Of a stretch of 6,486 bases of DNA, positions 1 to 5,617 are shown piece by piece (the stretch's first letter is position 1; every line of letters begins with the position of its first letter). The position numbers and the translations under genes were made by a program. The stretch comes from Pseudomonadota bacterium (GTDB lineage Bacteria; Pseudomonadota; Gammaproteobacteria; Natronospirales; REEB76), in contig JAJYBN010000069.1 of the NCBI GenBank assembly GCA_021779005.1, forward strand, positions 1 to 6,486, given 5' to 3'. The notes below the pieces were generated by a model, which saw nothing but the letters and a program-made list of their open reading frames with translations, ran no database searches and was not told where the DNA came from.

Positions 1-21
1 GACTGAAAAGCACGATTTCAT
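1..21 (-). CDS. Possible first codons of a further leftward gene, cut by the window edge
   Basis: On the minus strand an ATG at 21-19 lies 12 bases after the stop codon of the permease gene and opens a frame (M K S C F S V) that reaches the window edge. A weak purine-rich stretch (GGCGAG) precedes it at a plausible distance. A basic residue followed by hydrophobic ones would fit the start of an exported protein, but seven codons cannot establish a gene. The alternative is plain intergenic sequence downstream of the operon. No terminator hairpin is visible in bases 1-33, which weakly favours continued transcription. Confidence 0.15.
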
Positions 22-33
22 AATTGCTCGCCG

Positions 34-2523
34 CTAAGTCTCGCGCAATGTCTCCACCGGCGGCGTATTCAGGATGCGCCGATTCGCCAATAATCCACTC
101 AATCCAACGATTGATGTACCGGCGATGATGCCGACGGTCCACACGCGCCAATCCGGGTGATAGGGCAAGGAAAATACGCGACTGGCCAGCAGCCAGGCCA
201 CAATGGAAGCAGTCAGGGCGCCCAAAAGCCCAGCCACGAATCCTAAGGCCGCATACTCGGTCGCTGTGGCCGAGCGCAGCTGGCGCCGAGAGGCACCCAA
301 GGCGCGCAATACGGCGGCTTCGAAACGGCGTTCGTCGCGGGTGGCCTGCACCGCGGCCAGCAGTACCACGATGCCGGCACCGAGGGTGAACAGGAATACG
401 TATTCCACCGCCAGCGAAGCCTGGTCCATGAGATGCCGCACCTGCTCAAGGATGGCATCCACGTCGAAGATCGTCAGTGAGGGCAGTTGCCGTACCAGAT
501 CCGCCAATATCACAGCTTTCTGGGGTGGCAGGTACACACTGGTGATCCAGGTGGCAGGGTAGTCGGAGAGGGCGCCGGGAGAAAGCTCCACGAAGAAATT
601 GGGTTGGAAGGAATCCCAGCGGACTTTGCGCAGGCTCGCGATGCTCACGACAGTCGGCGTGCCGCCGATATCGAAGGTTAATTTATCGCCGATATTCAAT
701 TTGAGTTGCTTGGCAAAATCCTCTTCCAGTGAAGCGAGCGGTAGCTGGGATTCGCTGGCATCCCACCAGTGGCCCTCGGTGATGGTGTTGGCAGTGGGGA
801 GTGTCTCTGACCAGCTCAGGTTGGCCTCGCGGTTGAGCATACGCTGGGCACGTGGCTCGGCAAAATGGATCTGGTTCACGTCCATGCCGTTGATGGCAGT
901 GAGGCGTGCGCGCACGATCGGATAGAGCGTCGGCGCAGGAAGCTCGTGGCTGGTGAAGAAATTTTGTACGCTACTTCGCTCATCCGGCTGGATGTTGATG
1001 ATGAATTGGTTGGGCGCATCTGCTGGCAGCGAAGTGCGCCAGCTCGACAGCAGATTGCCGCGTACCAGTCCCAGCAGCAGCAGCACCATGATGCCGATGC
1101 CGAAAGCCACCATCTGGATGACCGCATCGCACCGGTGACGGTTGAGGTTGGCGAGACCGTAGCGCCAGCCGATGCCGGCCCCGTGACGCAAGGGCCGTAG
1201 CACTGCCAGTAACAGCAGCGCGCCCAGTGCGAGTACGGCGACCGTGATGACGAGACCCAGCAGCACGAAGAGCGCCAGCTTGAGTTCATGCACCTGCCAC
1301 CAGGTCAGTGCCAGGGTGGTGAATATCGCAGCCGCATAGATCACATAGGTGCGCACCGGCGGTGGCACGAGATTATGGCGCAGCACGCGCGCCGGGGGCG
1401 TATCTCCGAGCTGCATGAGTGGCGGCAGTGCGAAACCGATCAACAGAACGATGCCGATGCCGAATGCGGACAGGGCCTGGATGAGGGAGGCGGCGGGCAG
1501 ATCCGCCGGCAGCAGGCCCTTGAGTGCCGCCACCAGACCGTACTGGGCCAGGAATCCGATCAGAACTCCGATAGCGCCGGCCAGGATTCCCAGGAACAGC
1601 AGTTCCAGCAACAGTAGGGTTTGCACGCGCCGGCGCGTCAGTCCCAGGCATTTGAGTATTGCGGCGGTATCGGTGTAGTGGGTGGCATAACGGCGGGCTG
1701 CCAGGATCATGGCAACCGCTGAGACCAGCACGCTCACCAGCGCCGCCAATGCCAGGAACCGCTGCGCACTGTCGGTGGCCTCCACCAGCTCGCGGCGGCT
1801 GTCGCGCACATCCCGCATCTCCACACCGGCGGGCAGTTGTTTATCCAGGTTTTTTTCCAGGCCGGCGATCACCTCCGGGCTGCCGGCCATAAGCAGCCGG
1901 TAACGCACCCGTGAATTGGCGTTCACCAGGCCGGTGGCCGGCAGGTCCGCGTAGTTCAACAAGACTTTGGGGGCCAGGGACGAGAACCCGAAGCCGCCAT
2001 CGGGAAGATAGGCGATCACGTACGCGATGCGGGCCTTGAGTTTGCCGATCTGGACGGTATCACCCACCTTGAGATTTAAGGTAGTGAGCACCCGCGCTTC
2101 CACCCACACGGTGCCACGTTCAGGAATTGTATGGACAACCTGTGCCGGACCGAAAGGTTGTGTGCTGACCCGCACTTGGCCACGCAGTGGATAACCATCA
2201 CTGACGGCGTGGATGTTCGTGAGCAGTGTATCGTTGCCATTGAACAGCACCGTGGGGAAATCCATCACTTGTGCAGTGCGCACGCCGGCTTCCACTGCGA
2301 TCTGCGTGAAGTCCGCGGCCAGCGGCTCTCCGGAGGACAGCACCAGATCCGCCGCCAGGCTCTCGCCTGCCTGTTCCTGAATCGCGGTATGCACGCGGCT
2401 GGTGAAAAATCCCACGGCGCTGACCGCGGCCAGCGCCAGCACCAGCGCCAGGCCCATGACCTGGAGTTCACCGCTGCGCAATCCGCGCTGGAACTGCCGC
2501 CATGACAGGCGCAGCAGCATCAT
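34..2523 (-). CDS. ybbP: YbbP-family ABC transporter permease with two FtsX domains
   Basis: This 829-residue inner-membrane protein is the permease partner of the ATPase encoded just upstream. About ten hydrophobic segments are visible, near residues 22-40, 256-276, 303-330, 349-370, 391-409, 416-443, 468-488, 706-726, 757-780 and 794-815. Two extracytoplasmic domains of roughly 215 residues each (about 41-255 and 490-705) separate them. This is the duplicated FtsX/MacB-type layout, with about twice the membrane segments of LolC, LolE or MacB. The cytoplasmic motif after each large domain is present: an A-I-L-K-C-L-G-L-T-R-R-R stretch near 288-299 and A-V-L-R-A-L-G-A-S-R-R near 737-747. Each half ends with a T-P-P-x-x-x-L-R motif (375-382 and 820-827). 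Length and layout match the YbbP family (E. coli about 804 residues). Transporters of this fold usually couple ATP hydrolysis to movement of periplasmic domains, often without moving a solute across the membrane. The start ATG overlaps the ybbA stop as ATGA, indicating translational coupling; a second ATG follows at once. The substrate is not known from the sequence. Confidence 0.93.
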   Translation of the reverse strand: MMLLRLSWRQFQRGLRSGELQVMGLALVLALAAVSAVGFFTSRVHTAIQEQAGESLAADLVLSSGEPLAADFTQIAVEAGVRTAQVMDFPTVLFNGNDTLLTNIHAVSDGYPLRGQVRVSTQPFGPAQVVHTIPERGTVWVEARVLTTLNLKVGDTVQIGKLKARIAYVIAYLPDGGFGFSSLAPKVLLNYADLPATGLVNANSRVRYRLLMAGSPEVIAGLEKNLDKQLPAGVEMRDVRDSRRELVEATDSAQRFLALAALVSVLVSAVAMILAARRYATHYTDTAAILKCLGLTRRRVQTLLLLELLFLGILAGAIGVLIGFLAQYGLVAALKGLLPADLPAASLIQALSAFGIGIVLLIGFALPPLMQLGDTPPARVLRHNLVPPPVRTYVIYAAAIFTTLALTWWQVHELKLALFVLLGLVITVAVLALGALLLLAVLRPLRHGAGIGWRYGLANLNRHRCDAVIQMVAFGIGIMVLLLLGLVRGNLLSSWRTSLPADAPNQFIINIQPDERSSVQNFFTSHELPAPTLYPIVRARLTAINGMDVNQIHFAEPRAQRMLNREANLSWSETLPTANTITEGHWWDASESQLPLASLEEDFAKQLKLNIGDKLTFDIGGTPTVVSIASLRKVRWDSFQPNFFVELSPGALSDYPATWITSVYLPPQKAVILADLVRQLPSLTIFDVDAILEQVRHLMDQASLAVEYVFLFTLGAGIVVLLAAVQATRDERRFEAAVLRALGASRRQLRSATATEYAALGFVAGLLGALTASIVAWLLASRVFSLPYHPDWRVWTVGIIAGTSIVGLSGLLANRRILNTPPVETLRET

Positions 2524-3212
2524 GCGGCGCTCACCAGCCGGCCGGCGTGCAGGTTCAGGATGTGGTCACAGCGGGATGCCAACTCGGTATCGTGGGTCAC
2601 CAATACCAACGTGGCGTGATGCTCGCGATTCAGTCGAAACAGCAATTCGATGATGATGTGGCCGGTAGCGGCGTCCAGGTTGCCGGTGGGTTCGTCGGCG
2701 AACAGGATCTGGGGCTCACCGGCATAGGCACGGGCGATGGCCACGCGCTGCTGCTCACCGCCGGATAGTTTCTGCGGGTAATAATTGGCGCGTTCCGCGA
2801 GACCCACGGCCGCCAGTACCGCACGTGCGTTCTGTGCCGGGTGAGGCTGGGCATTCAGTTCCAGCGGCAGCATCACGTTTTCCAGAGCCGTCAGTCCTGG
2901 CAGCAGATGGAACGACTGGAACACAAAACCGATCTGGCGCGCGCGACGTACCGCACGGCTGTCCTCATCCAGGGTGCTGAGATCCTCGCCGTTCAGCCAA
3001 ACATGGCCGCAGCTGGGCACATCCAGTCCTGCCATCAGTCCCAGCAAGGTGGATTTTCCGGAACCGGATGGGCCGACGATGGCCACTGATTCACCGCGCT
3101 GGATCAGGAGTGAGACATCCTCGAGGATGGTCAGCGCGCCGTCCGGGCTGGTAACCTGTTTGCCTACATGTTCTACGCGCAGCAGTGCTTGTTCAGGAGA
3201 TTCATTGGGCAT
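2520..3212 (-). CDS. ybbA: YbbA-type ABC transporter ATP-binding protein (LolD/MacB-like)
   Basis: This 230-residue protein is a complete single nucleotide-binding domain that should power the permease encoded immediately downstream. All ABC motifs are present: Walker A G-P-S-G-S-G-K-S-T at 47-55, Q-loop Gln99, signature L-S-G-G-E at 149-153, Walker B I-L-F-A-D-E-P-T at 169-176, D-loop N-L-D at 178-180 and switch His207. The E-P-T-G-N-L-D stretch is typical of the LolD/MacB/FtsE-like group. LolD would be the main alternative, but the partner permease and the divergent tesA identify the ybbA context. The ATG at 3212-3210 has a Shine-Dalgarno-like AAGGA at 3228-3224, 11 bases away, which is rather long. 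The gene's 5' end overlaps that of tesA by 8 bases, so its promoter presumably lies inside tesA; a TAATAA at 3235-3230 is a possible -10 without a clear -35 box. Confidence 0.94.
   Translation of the reverse strand: MPNESPEQALLRVEHVGKQVTSPDGALTILEDVSLLIQRGESVAIVGPSGSGKSTLLGLMAGLDVPSCGHVWLNGEDLSTLDEDSRAVRRARQIGFVFQSFHLLPGLTALENVMLPLELNAQPHPAQNARAVLAAVGLAERANYYPQKLSGGEQQRVAIARAYAGEPQILFADEPTGNLDAATGHIIIELLFRLNREHHATLVLVTHDTELASRCDHILNLHAGRLVSAA
3195..3200 (+). promoter_or_regulatory. Shine-Dalgarno sequence that sets the tesA start at TTG
   Basis: AGGAGA at 3195-3200 lies five bases (from AGGAG) before the TTG at 3205. It is the only good ribosome binding site near the N-terminus that leaves a complete signal peptide. 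The nearest in-frame ATG upstream (3127) would add a non-hydrophobic leader encoded within ybbA. The next ATG downstream (inside L-V-M-G-D-S) would remove the whole export signal. Confidence 0.7.
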
Positions 3213-3828
3213 ATCGAAACGTTTCCTTCTTATTACGCTGTTGTGTTGTGCCGCACCGCTCTCGGCCAGACCGGCGGCAGCTCCCGTTATCCTGGTGATG
3301 GGCGACAGCCTGAGTGCCGCCTACGGTATCGAAACTTCCCAGGGCTGGGTAGCGCTGCTGGCGGAGCGACTCAAGACACGCGCTAATGATTACCGCGTGG
3401 TCAACGCCAGCGTCAGCGGCGATACTTCTGCGCAGGGGTTGACGCGGCTGCCGGTGGAACTCTCGCGGCACAAACCCGACATCGTGATCCTGGAGCTGGG
3501 CGCCAACGATGGCCTGCGCGGACTGCCAGTCACCGCCCTGCAGGCAAACATTGCAAAGATGATCAGACTCTCGAAGCAGGCGAGTGCACGAGTCTTGCTG
3601 CTGGGGATCATGCTGCCGCCGAATTATGGGCCGGTGTACACCCGCGGTTTCGCAGCCGTGTATCCACGGCTGGCGAAAGAGTACCACGTGCCGCTGGTGC
3701 CGTTCCTGCTGGACGGCGTGGCCCAGCATCGGGAGATGTTACAGGCGGATGGCCTACATCCCCTGGCGATCGCAGAACAACGGGTGCTGGATAACGTGTG
3801 GGTGAAACTCAAACCACTACTGCAGTAA
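3205..3828 (+). CDS. tesA: TesA: periplasmic GDSL esterase / lysophospholipase L1 / acyl-CoA thioesterase I
   Basis: This SGNH-family hydrolase cleaves ester and thioester bonds; E. coli TesA acts on acyl-CoA, lysophospholipid and other esters in the periplasm. Read from TTG 3205 the precursor is 207 residues (E. coli 208). A signal peptide is clear: K-R at 5-6, a hydrophobic core at about 7-20, and likely cleavage between residues 21 and 26. The catalytic set is complete: nucleophile Ser35 in G-D-S-L-S, oxyanion residues Gly72 (S-G-D-T-S) and Asn101 (G-A-N-D-G-L-R-G), and Asp182/His185 in D-G-L-H-P. The Gly to Asn to Asp to His spacing (29, 81 and 3 residues) equals that of the E. coli enzyme as I recall it. 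Two cysteines at 14-15 lie in the signal peptide, but the residues before them do not form a proper lipobox. The gene is divergent from ybbA, with an 8-base overlap of the two 5' ends, and convergent with the Nudix gene, with 19 bases between stop codons. Confidence 0.93.
   Translation: MGISKRFLLITLLCCAAPLSARPAAAPVILVMGDSLSAAYGIETSQGWVALLAERLKTRANDYRVVNASVSGDTSAQGLTRLPVELSRHKPDIVILELGANDGLRGLPVTALQANIAKMIRLSKQASARVLLLGIMLPPNYGPVYTRGFAAVYPRLAKEYHVPLVPFLLDGVAQHREMLQADGLHPLAIAEQRVLDNVWVKLKPLLQ
3216..3225. repeat. Perfect 10-bp palindrome at the tesA/ybbA divergent start
   Basis: GAAACGTTTC at 3216-3225 is its own reverse complement. It lies in codons 4-7 of tesA and between the ybbA ATG and its Shine-Dalgarno-like sequence. 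A regulator bound here could affect both divergent genes, or the site could fold in the ybbA leader. A 10-bp palindrome is also expected by chance in a window of this size, so function is uncertain. Confidence 0.3.
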
Positions 3829-3842
3829 ACGTCTTGATGCAG

Positions 3843-3859
3843 GCACGTCAATCACGTGC
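3843..3859. other. Small inverted repeat at the tesA/Nudix convergent junction, doubtful terminator
   Basis: GCACGT (3843-3848) and ACGTGC (3854-3859) can pair as a six-base stem with a five-base loop (CAATC), placed where the two convergent genes end. It overlaps the last codons and stop of the Nudix gene. Neither strand has a T-run after it, so it is not a standard Rho-independent terminator. At most it may protect or delimit the 3' ends. Confidence 0.25.
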
Positions 3860-4303
3860 GGTGCTAATCTTCTGTGGCGGTTGCTCGCTGACCAGCGCAT
3901 CGGCCCAATCCAGGATCAGTTTGACCCGCGGGGTGATCAGCCTGAGGGCCTGTGCATGGTTCACCCAGCGGTATTCGATGTGTTCATGGATCCCGGTCTC
4001 GGGATTGGCGGCCAGCGTGATCTTCGTTTCGTATGTCAGTGCCAGGTAGTATCGAGCGACCTTGCCGCGGTTGTAGGGCTCGGTCTCCCGGTAGGCTTCC
4101 CCCCAACGGAACTCCAGTTCATGGATGCCGGTTTCCTCCTGGACTTCCCGTCTGGCCGCCTGTAGTGGCGTCTCCCCGGGCTCCACCGCGCCCTTGGGGA
4201 AATCCCAATAGCTGTAGGCGCGCAATAGCAGGAAACGGCGGTCGGCCTGCGTATCGCGCAGTACCACTACCCCGGCGGAGAGGTGCGTGCGGGCGGCTGA
4301 CAT
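3848..4303 (-). CDS. Nudix hydrolase, probably a bis(5'-nucleosyl)-tetraphosphatase (Ap4A-type)
   Basis: This 151-residue protein carries a textbook Nudix box at 38-60: Gly38, five residues, Glu44, seven residues, then R-E-V-Q-E-E-T-G-I at 52-60. Glu53, Glu56 and Glu57 are the expected metal ligands. The preceding W-D-F-P-K-G and following V-E-P-G-E resemble the Ap4A hydrolases of the NUDT2 type. The later H-E-H-x-x-Y-R-W stretch (106-113) has a close counterpart in human NUDT2. Such enzymes split Ap4A into ATP and AMP in the cytoplasm, but Nudix substrates cannot be fixed from sequence, and other nucleoside di- or triphosphates remain possible. The ATG at 4303 gives a normal N-terminus (a beta-strand G-V-V-V-L at 11-15), and no Shine-Dalgarno sequence precedes it. 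The gene is divergent from the amidotransferase and convergent with tesA. Confidence 0.9.
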   Translation of the reverse strand: MSAARTHLSAGVVVLRDTQADRRFLLLRAYSYWDFPKGAVEPGETPLQAARREVQEETGIHELEFRWGEAYRETEPYNRGKVARYYLALTYETKITLAANPETGIHEHIEYRWVNHAQALRLITPRVKLILDWADALVSEQPPQKISTARD

Positions 4304-4312
4304 GCTGACAGT

Positions 4313-4318
4313 ATATTA
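4313..4318 (-). promoter_or_regulatory. Candidate -10 box for the Nudix gene, implying a near-leaderless mRNA
   Basis: TAATAT on the minus strand (4318-4313) matches five of six bases of the sigma-70 -10 consensus. It ends nine bases before the ATG, which would put the transcript start one to three bases from the start codon. No recognisable -35 box and no TGn extension are visible, so this rests on one hexamer and on the absence of a Shine-Dalgarno sequence. Confidence 0.35.
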
Positions 4319-4349
4319 CCGGCGCGCGTATCCCGTGGAGGGTCTGATT

Positions 4350-4362
4350 AAACATAGTGTTT
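4350..4362. repeat. Short inverted repeat in the Nudix/amidotransferase spacer
   Basis: AAACA-TAG-TGTTT (4350-4362) has five-base arms around a three-base centre. It is located midway in the 114-base divergent spacer, in an AT-rich patch of an otherwise GC-rich region. Position and symmetry would suit an operator serving both genes, but no known regulator motif is recognised. Confidence 0.25.
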
Positions 4363-4404
4363 GTATAAGTCACATGCCTTAACAGAGAGGGCACAGGTAG
4401 AAGC

Positions 4405-4410
4405 TAAAAT
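4405..4410 (+). promoter_or_regulatory. Candidate -10 box for the amidotransferase gene, implying a leaderless mRNA
   Basis: TAAAAT at 4405-4410 matches the -10 consensus at five of six positions and ends seven bases before the ATG at 4418, so transcription would begin at or next to the start codon. A TTAACA at 4379-4384 resembles a -35 box but is 20 bases away, longer than the usual 16 to 18. No Shine-Dalgarno sequence lies within 15 bases of the ATG; the nearest AGG is about 20 bases upstream. Confidence 0.4.
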
Positions 4411-4417
4411 ACATTGC

Positions 4418-5107
4418 ATGAAATCATTACTCGCCATCCGTCATGTGCCCTTTGAGGATCTGGGCTGCCTGGAAGCGCCGCTCACCGAAGCCGGTTATGC
4501 GATCCGCTACGTGGACGCACCCACGGCGGATTTCACACATATCGGGCAGGCCAGATGGGATCTGCTGGTGGTGTTGGGCGGCCCCATCGGTGTCAATGAA
4601 CGGGAAGATTATCCATTCCTCAATGAAGAACTGCGTCTGCTGGAGATGCGCCTCAAGCACCAGGCGCCGATCCTGGGCATCTGCCTTGGTAGCCAACTCT
4701 TGGCACATGCGCTGGGCGCACGCATCCATAAAAATCGCGGTGTCGAAATCGGCTGGAAATCACTGATGCTCACCAGCGCCGGTAAGGATTCTTCGCTGCA
4801 GCATTTCCGCAGGCCGGTGTTTCACTGGCATGGTGAGAGCTTCGATCTGCCGGCTGGCGCCCGGCATCTGGCTTCCACCGACCTGTGCCCGAACCAGGCG
4901 TTTTCCCTAGGCAGCTCAGTGCTGGGCCTGCAGTTTCATCCGGAAGTGACCGCCCGCGGTCTCGAGCAGTGGTATGTGGGCCATACCAGCGAGCTACGTT
5001 CGCACGGTCTGTCATCCGCGAAGTTGCGCGAGGAAGCGGAGCGTTTCGCGCCCACGCTGGCGAATCAATCAACCGCCTTTCTGCAGGACTGGCTTATCGG
5101 TCAGTAG
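4418..5107 (+). CDS. Stand-alone class I glutamine amidotransferase (GuaA N-domain-like, YfeJ-like)
   Basis: This 229-residue protein is a single glutaminase domain of the GATase class I (triad) type. The catalytic residues are visible: nucleophile Cys89 in L-G-I-C-L-G-S-Q, and His174 and Glu176 in L-Q-F-H-P-E-V-T. An oxyanion-type L-G-G-P-I-G-V motif lies at 53-59, and the H-W-H-G-E stretch at 136-140 is conserved in this group. There is no ATP-pyrophosphatase or GMP synthase domain, so it is not GuaA even though such proteins are often labelled GMP synthase-like. The family contains several uncharacterised amidotransferases and relatives acting on gamma-glutamyl compounds, so the acceptor is unknown. 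The frame stays open upstream to a TTG at 4361, but ATG 4418 begins directly at the first beta-strand (K-S-L-L-A-I-R-H) as in relatives. The gene is divergent from the Nudix gene and convergent with the OsmC gene, 25 bases away. Confidence 0.88.
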   Translation: MKSLLAIRHVPFEDLGCLEAPLTEAGYAIRYVDAPTADFTHIGQARWDLLVVLGGPIGVNEREDYPFLNEELRLLEMRLKHQAPILGICLGSQLLAHALGARIHKNRGVEIGWKSLMLTSAGKDSSLQHFRRPVFHWHGESFDLPAGARHLASTDLCPNQAFSLGSSVLGLQFHPEVTARGLEQWYVGHTSELRSHGLSSAKLREEAERFAPTLANQSTAFLQDWLIGQ

Positions 5108-5116
5108 TACTGGCTC

Positions 5117-5130
5117 TCAACCGCAGTTGA
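5117..5130. other. Tiny stem-loop between convergent amidotransferase and OsmC genes
   Basis: TCAAC-CGCA-GTTGA (5117-5130) can form a five-base stem with a four-base loop inside the 25-base gap between the two stop codons. There is no T-run and the stem is weak, so it is a poor terminator candidate. It is recorded because it is the only structure in the gap. Confidence 0.15.
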
Positions 5131-5132
5131 CA

Positions 5133-5606
5133 TCAGGACGGGCGGATGATGATCTCGGGGACGATCTCCATGGCAGTCTTGAGGCTGTTGGCGATGAAAC
5201 AATGCTCGTGGGCTTTTTGCAAGCACTGGCGCACCAGCGCGTCATCGGATTTGCCTTTGATGACCACCCGCGGTCTCAGGATGATACGGGTGATGCGCAC
5301 TGGCCGGTCATCCATGGGCATGAAAGCTTCAGCCTGGTCCTGGTAATCCACCACGTCTAGACGCGCACGTGCGGCAATGGCCAGGAACGAGAGCATCTGG
5401 CAGGACACCGCCGCCATCAGCAACAGTTGTTCCGGGTTGAGCTGCTCGGGGTTGCCGTAAAAGGCAGGGTCCGACGACATACTGAGAGGTTTCACCACCG
5501 GCGGTGCCGTCACTGTGTGGCTGCGGTCATAGTTTTCGTAGCCACTCGCGGTGGAACCTTGCCAATGACAGCTGGCGGCGTAGTGGTGTGTGGAATGGTC
5601 TGGCAT
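5133..5606 (-). CDS. OsmC-family thiol peroxidase-like protein
   Basis: This 157-residue cytoplasmic protein has the two cysteines that define OsmC/Ohr enzymes: Cys69 in A-V-S-C-Q-M-L-S at the start of the central helix, and Cys136 in H-C-F-I-A-N-S-L near the C-terminus. In characterised members this pair reduces organic hydroperoxides. The N-terminal H-Y-x-A-x-x-x-W-x-G pattern, the S-S-D-P-A-F-x-G-x-P segment (44-52) and the N-P-E-Q-L-L-L-M-A motif (57-65) fit a common OsmC-like subgroup distinct from Ohr. Some members of the wider superfamily (YhfA type) have unclear roles, so peroxide reduction is likely but not proven. Two further cysteines (13 and 128) are not family hallmarks. It is the second gene of an operon with the dehydrogenase upstream, with eight bases between stop and start. 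Confidence 0.9.
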   Translation of the reverse strand: MPDHSTHHYAASCHWQGSTASGYENYDRSHTVTAPPVVKPLSMSSDPAFYGNPEQLNPEQLLLMAAVSCQMLSFLAIAARARLDVVDYQDQAEAFMPMDDRPVRITRIILRPRVVIKGKSDDALVRQCLQKAHEHCFIANSLKTAMEIVPEIIIRPS

Positions 5607-5611
5607 GGGAA

Positions 5612-5617
5612 CTCCTA
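5612..5617 (-). promoter_or_regulatory. Ribosome binding site of the OsmC gene, overlapping the upstream stop codon
   Basis: On the minus strand TAGGAG (5617-5612) contains both the TAG stop of the dehydrogenase gene and the AGGAG ribosome binding site of the OsmC gene. Five bases separate AGGAG from the ATG at 5606. This layout supports translational coupling of the two genes on one mRNA and fixes the OsmC start. Confidence 0.75.

Noticed and set aside
1067..1088. CAG/AGC trinucleotide run as a possible repeat element
   Set aside because: It is the complement of leucine codons in a permease membrane helix (a Leu run near residues 480-484) and has only a few units.
876..1289. 137-codon minus-strand frame inside ybbP
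   Set aside because: It is an alternative reading frame of the permease gene. The translation is rich in Trp, Cys and Ser from shifted codons and has no domain.
1288..1678. Two overlapping plus-strand frames of about 109 codons antisense to ybbP
   Set aside because: The translations are rich in Arg, Gln and Ser without motifs, which is the expected complement of Leu/Ala/Gly membrane-segment codons.
2131..2505. 124-codon plus-strand frame antisense to the N-terminal part of ybbP
   Set aside because: It has no motif or ribosome binding site, and the permease reading on the other strand is clear.
34..3212. Annotation as the LolCDE lipoprotein-release system or the MacAB exporter
   Set aside because: The permease is one 829-residue chain with about ten membrane segments rather than four, there is no MacA-like adaptor, and the divergent tesA matches the ybbAP context.
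3202..3729. 175-codon minus-strand open frame antisense to tesA
   Set aside because: tesA on the plus strand has a signal peptide and a full catalytic set. The antisense translation shows no recognisable domain, and long antisense frames are common in GC-rich coding DNA.
3843..3859. Bidirectional Rho-independent terminator between tesA and the Nudix gene
   Set aside because: The stem is only six bases and no T-run follows on either strand, so it is listed only as a small inverted repeat.
4427..4729. 100-codon minus-strand frame antisense to the amidotransferase gene
   Set aside because: The plus strand encodes the full glutaminase triad; the antisense product has no recognisable feature.
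4418..5107. Annotation as GMP synthase (guaA)
   Set aside because: Only the glutaminase domain is present at 229 residues. The ATP-pyrophosphatase and dimerisation domains of GuaA are absent, and no frame for them follows.
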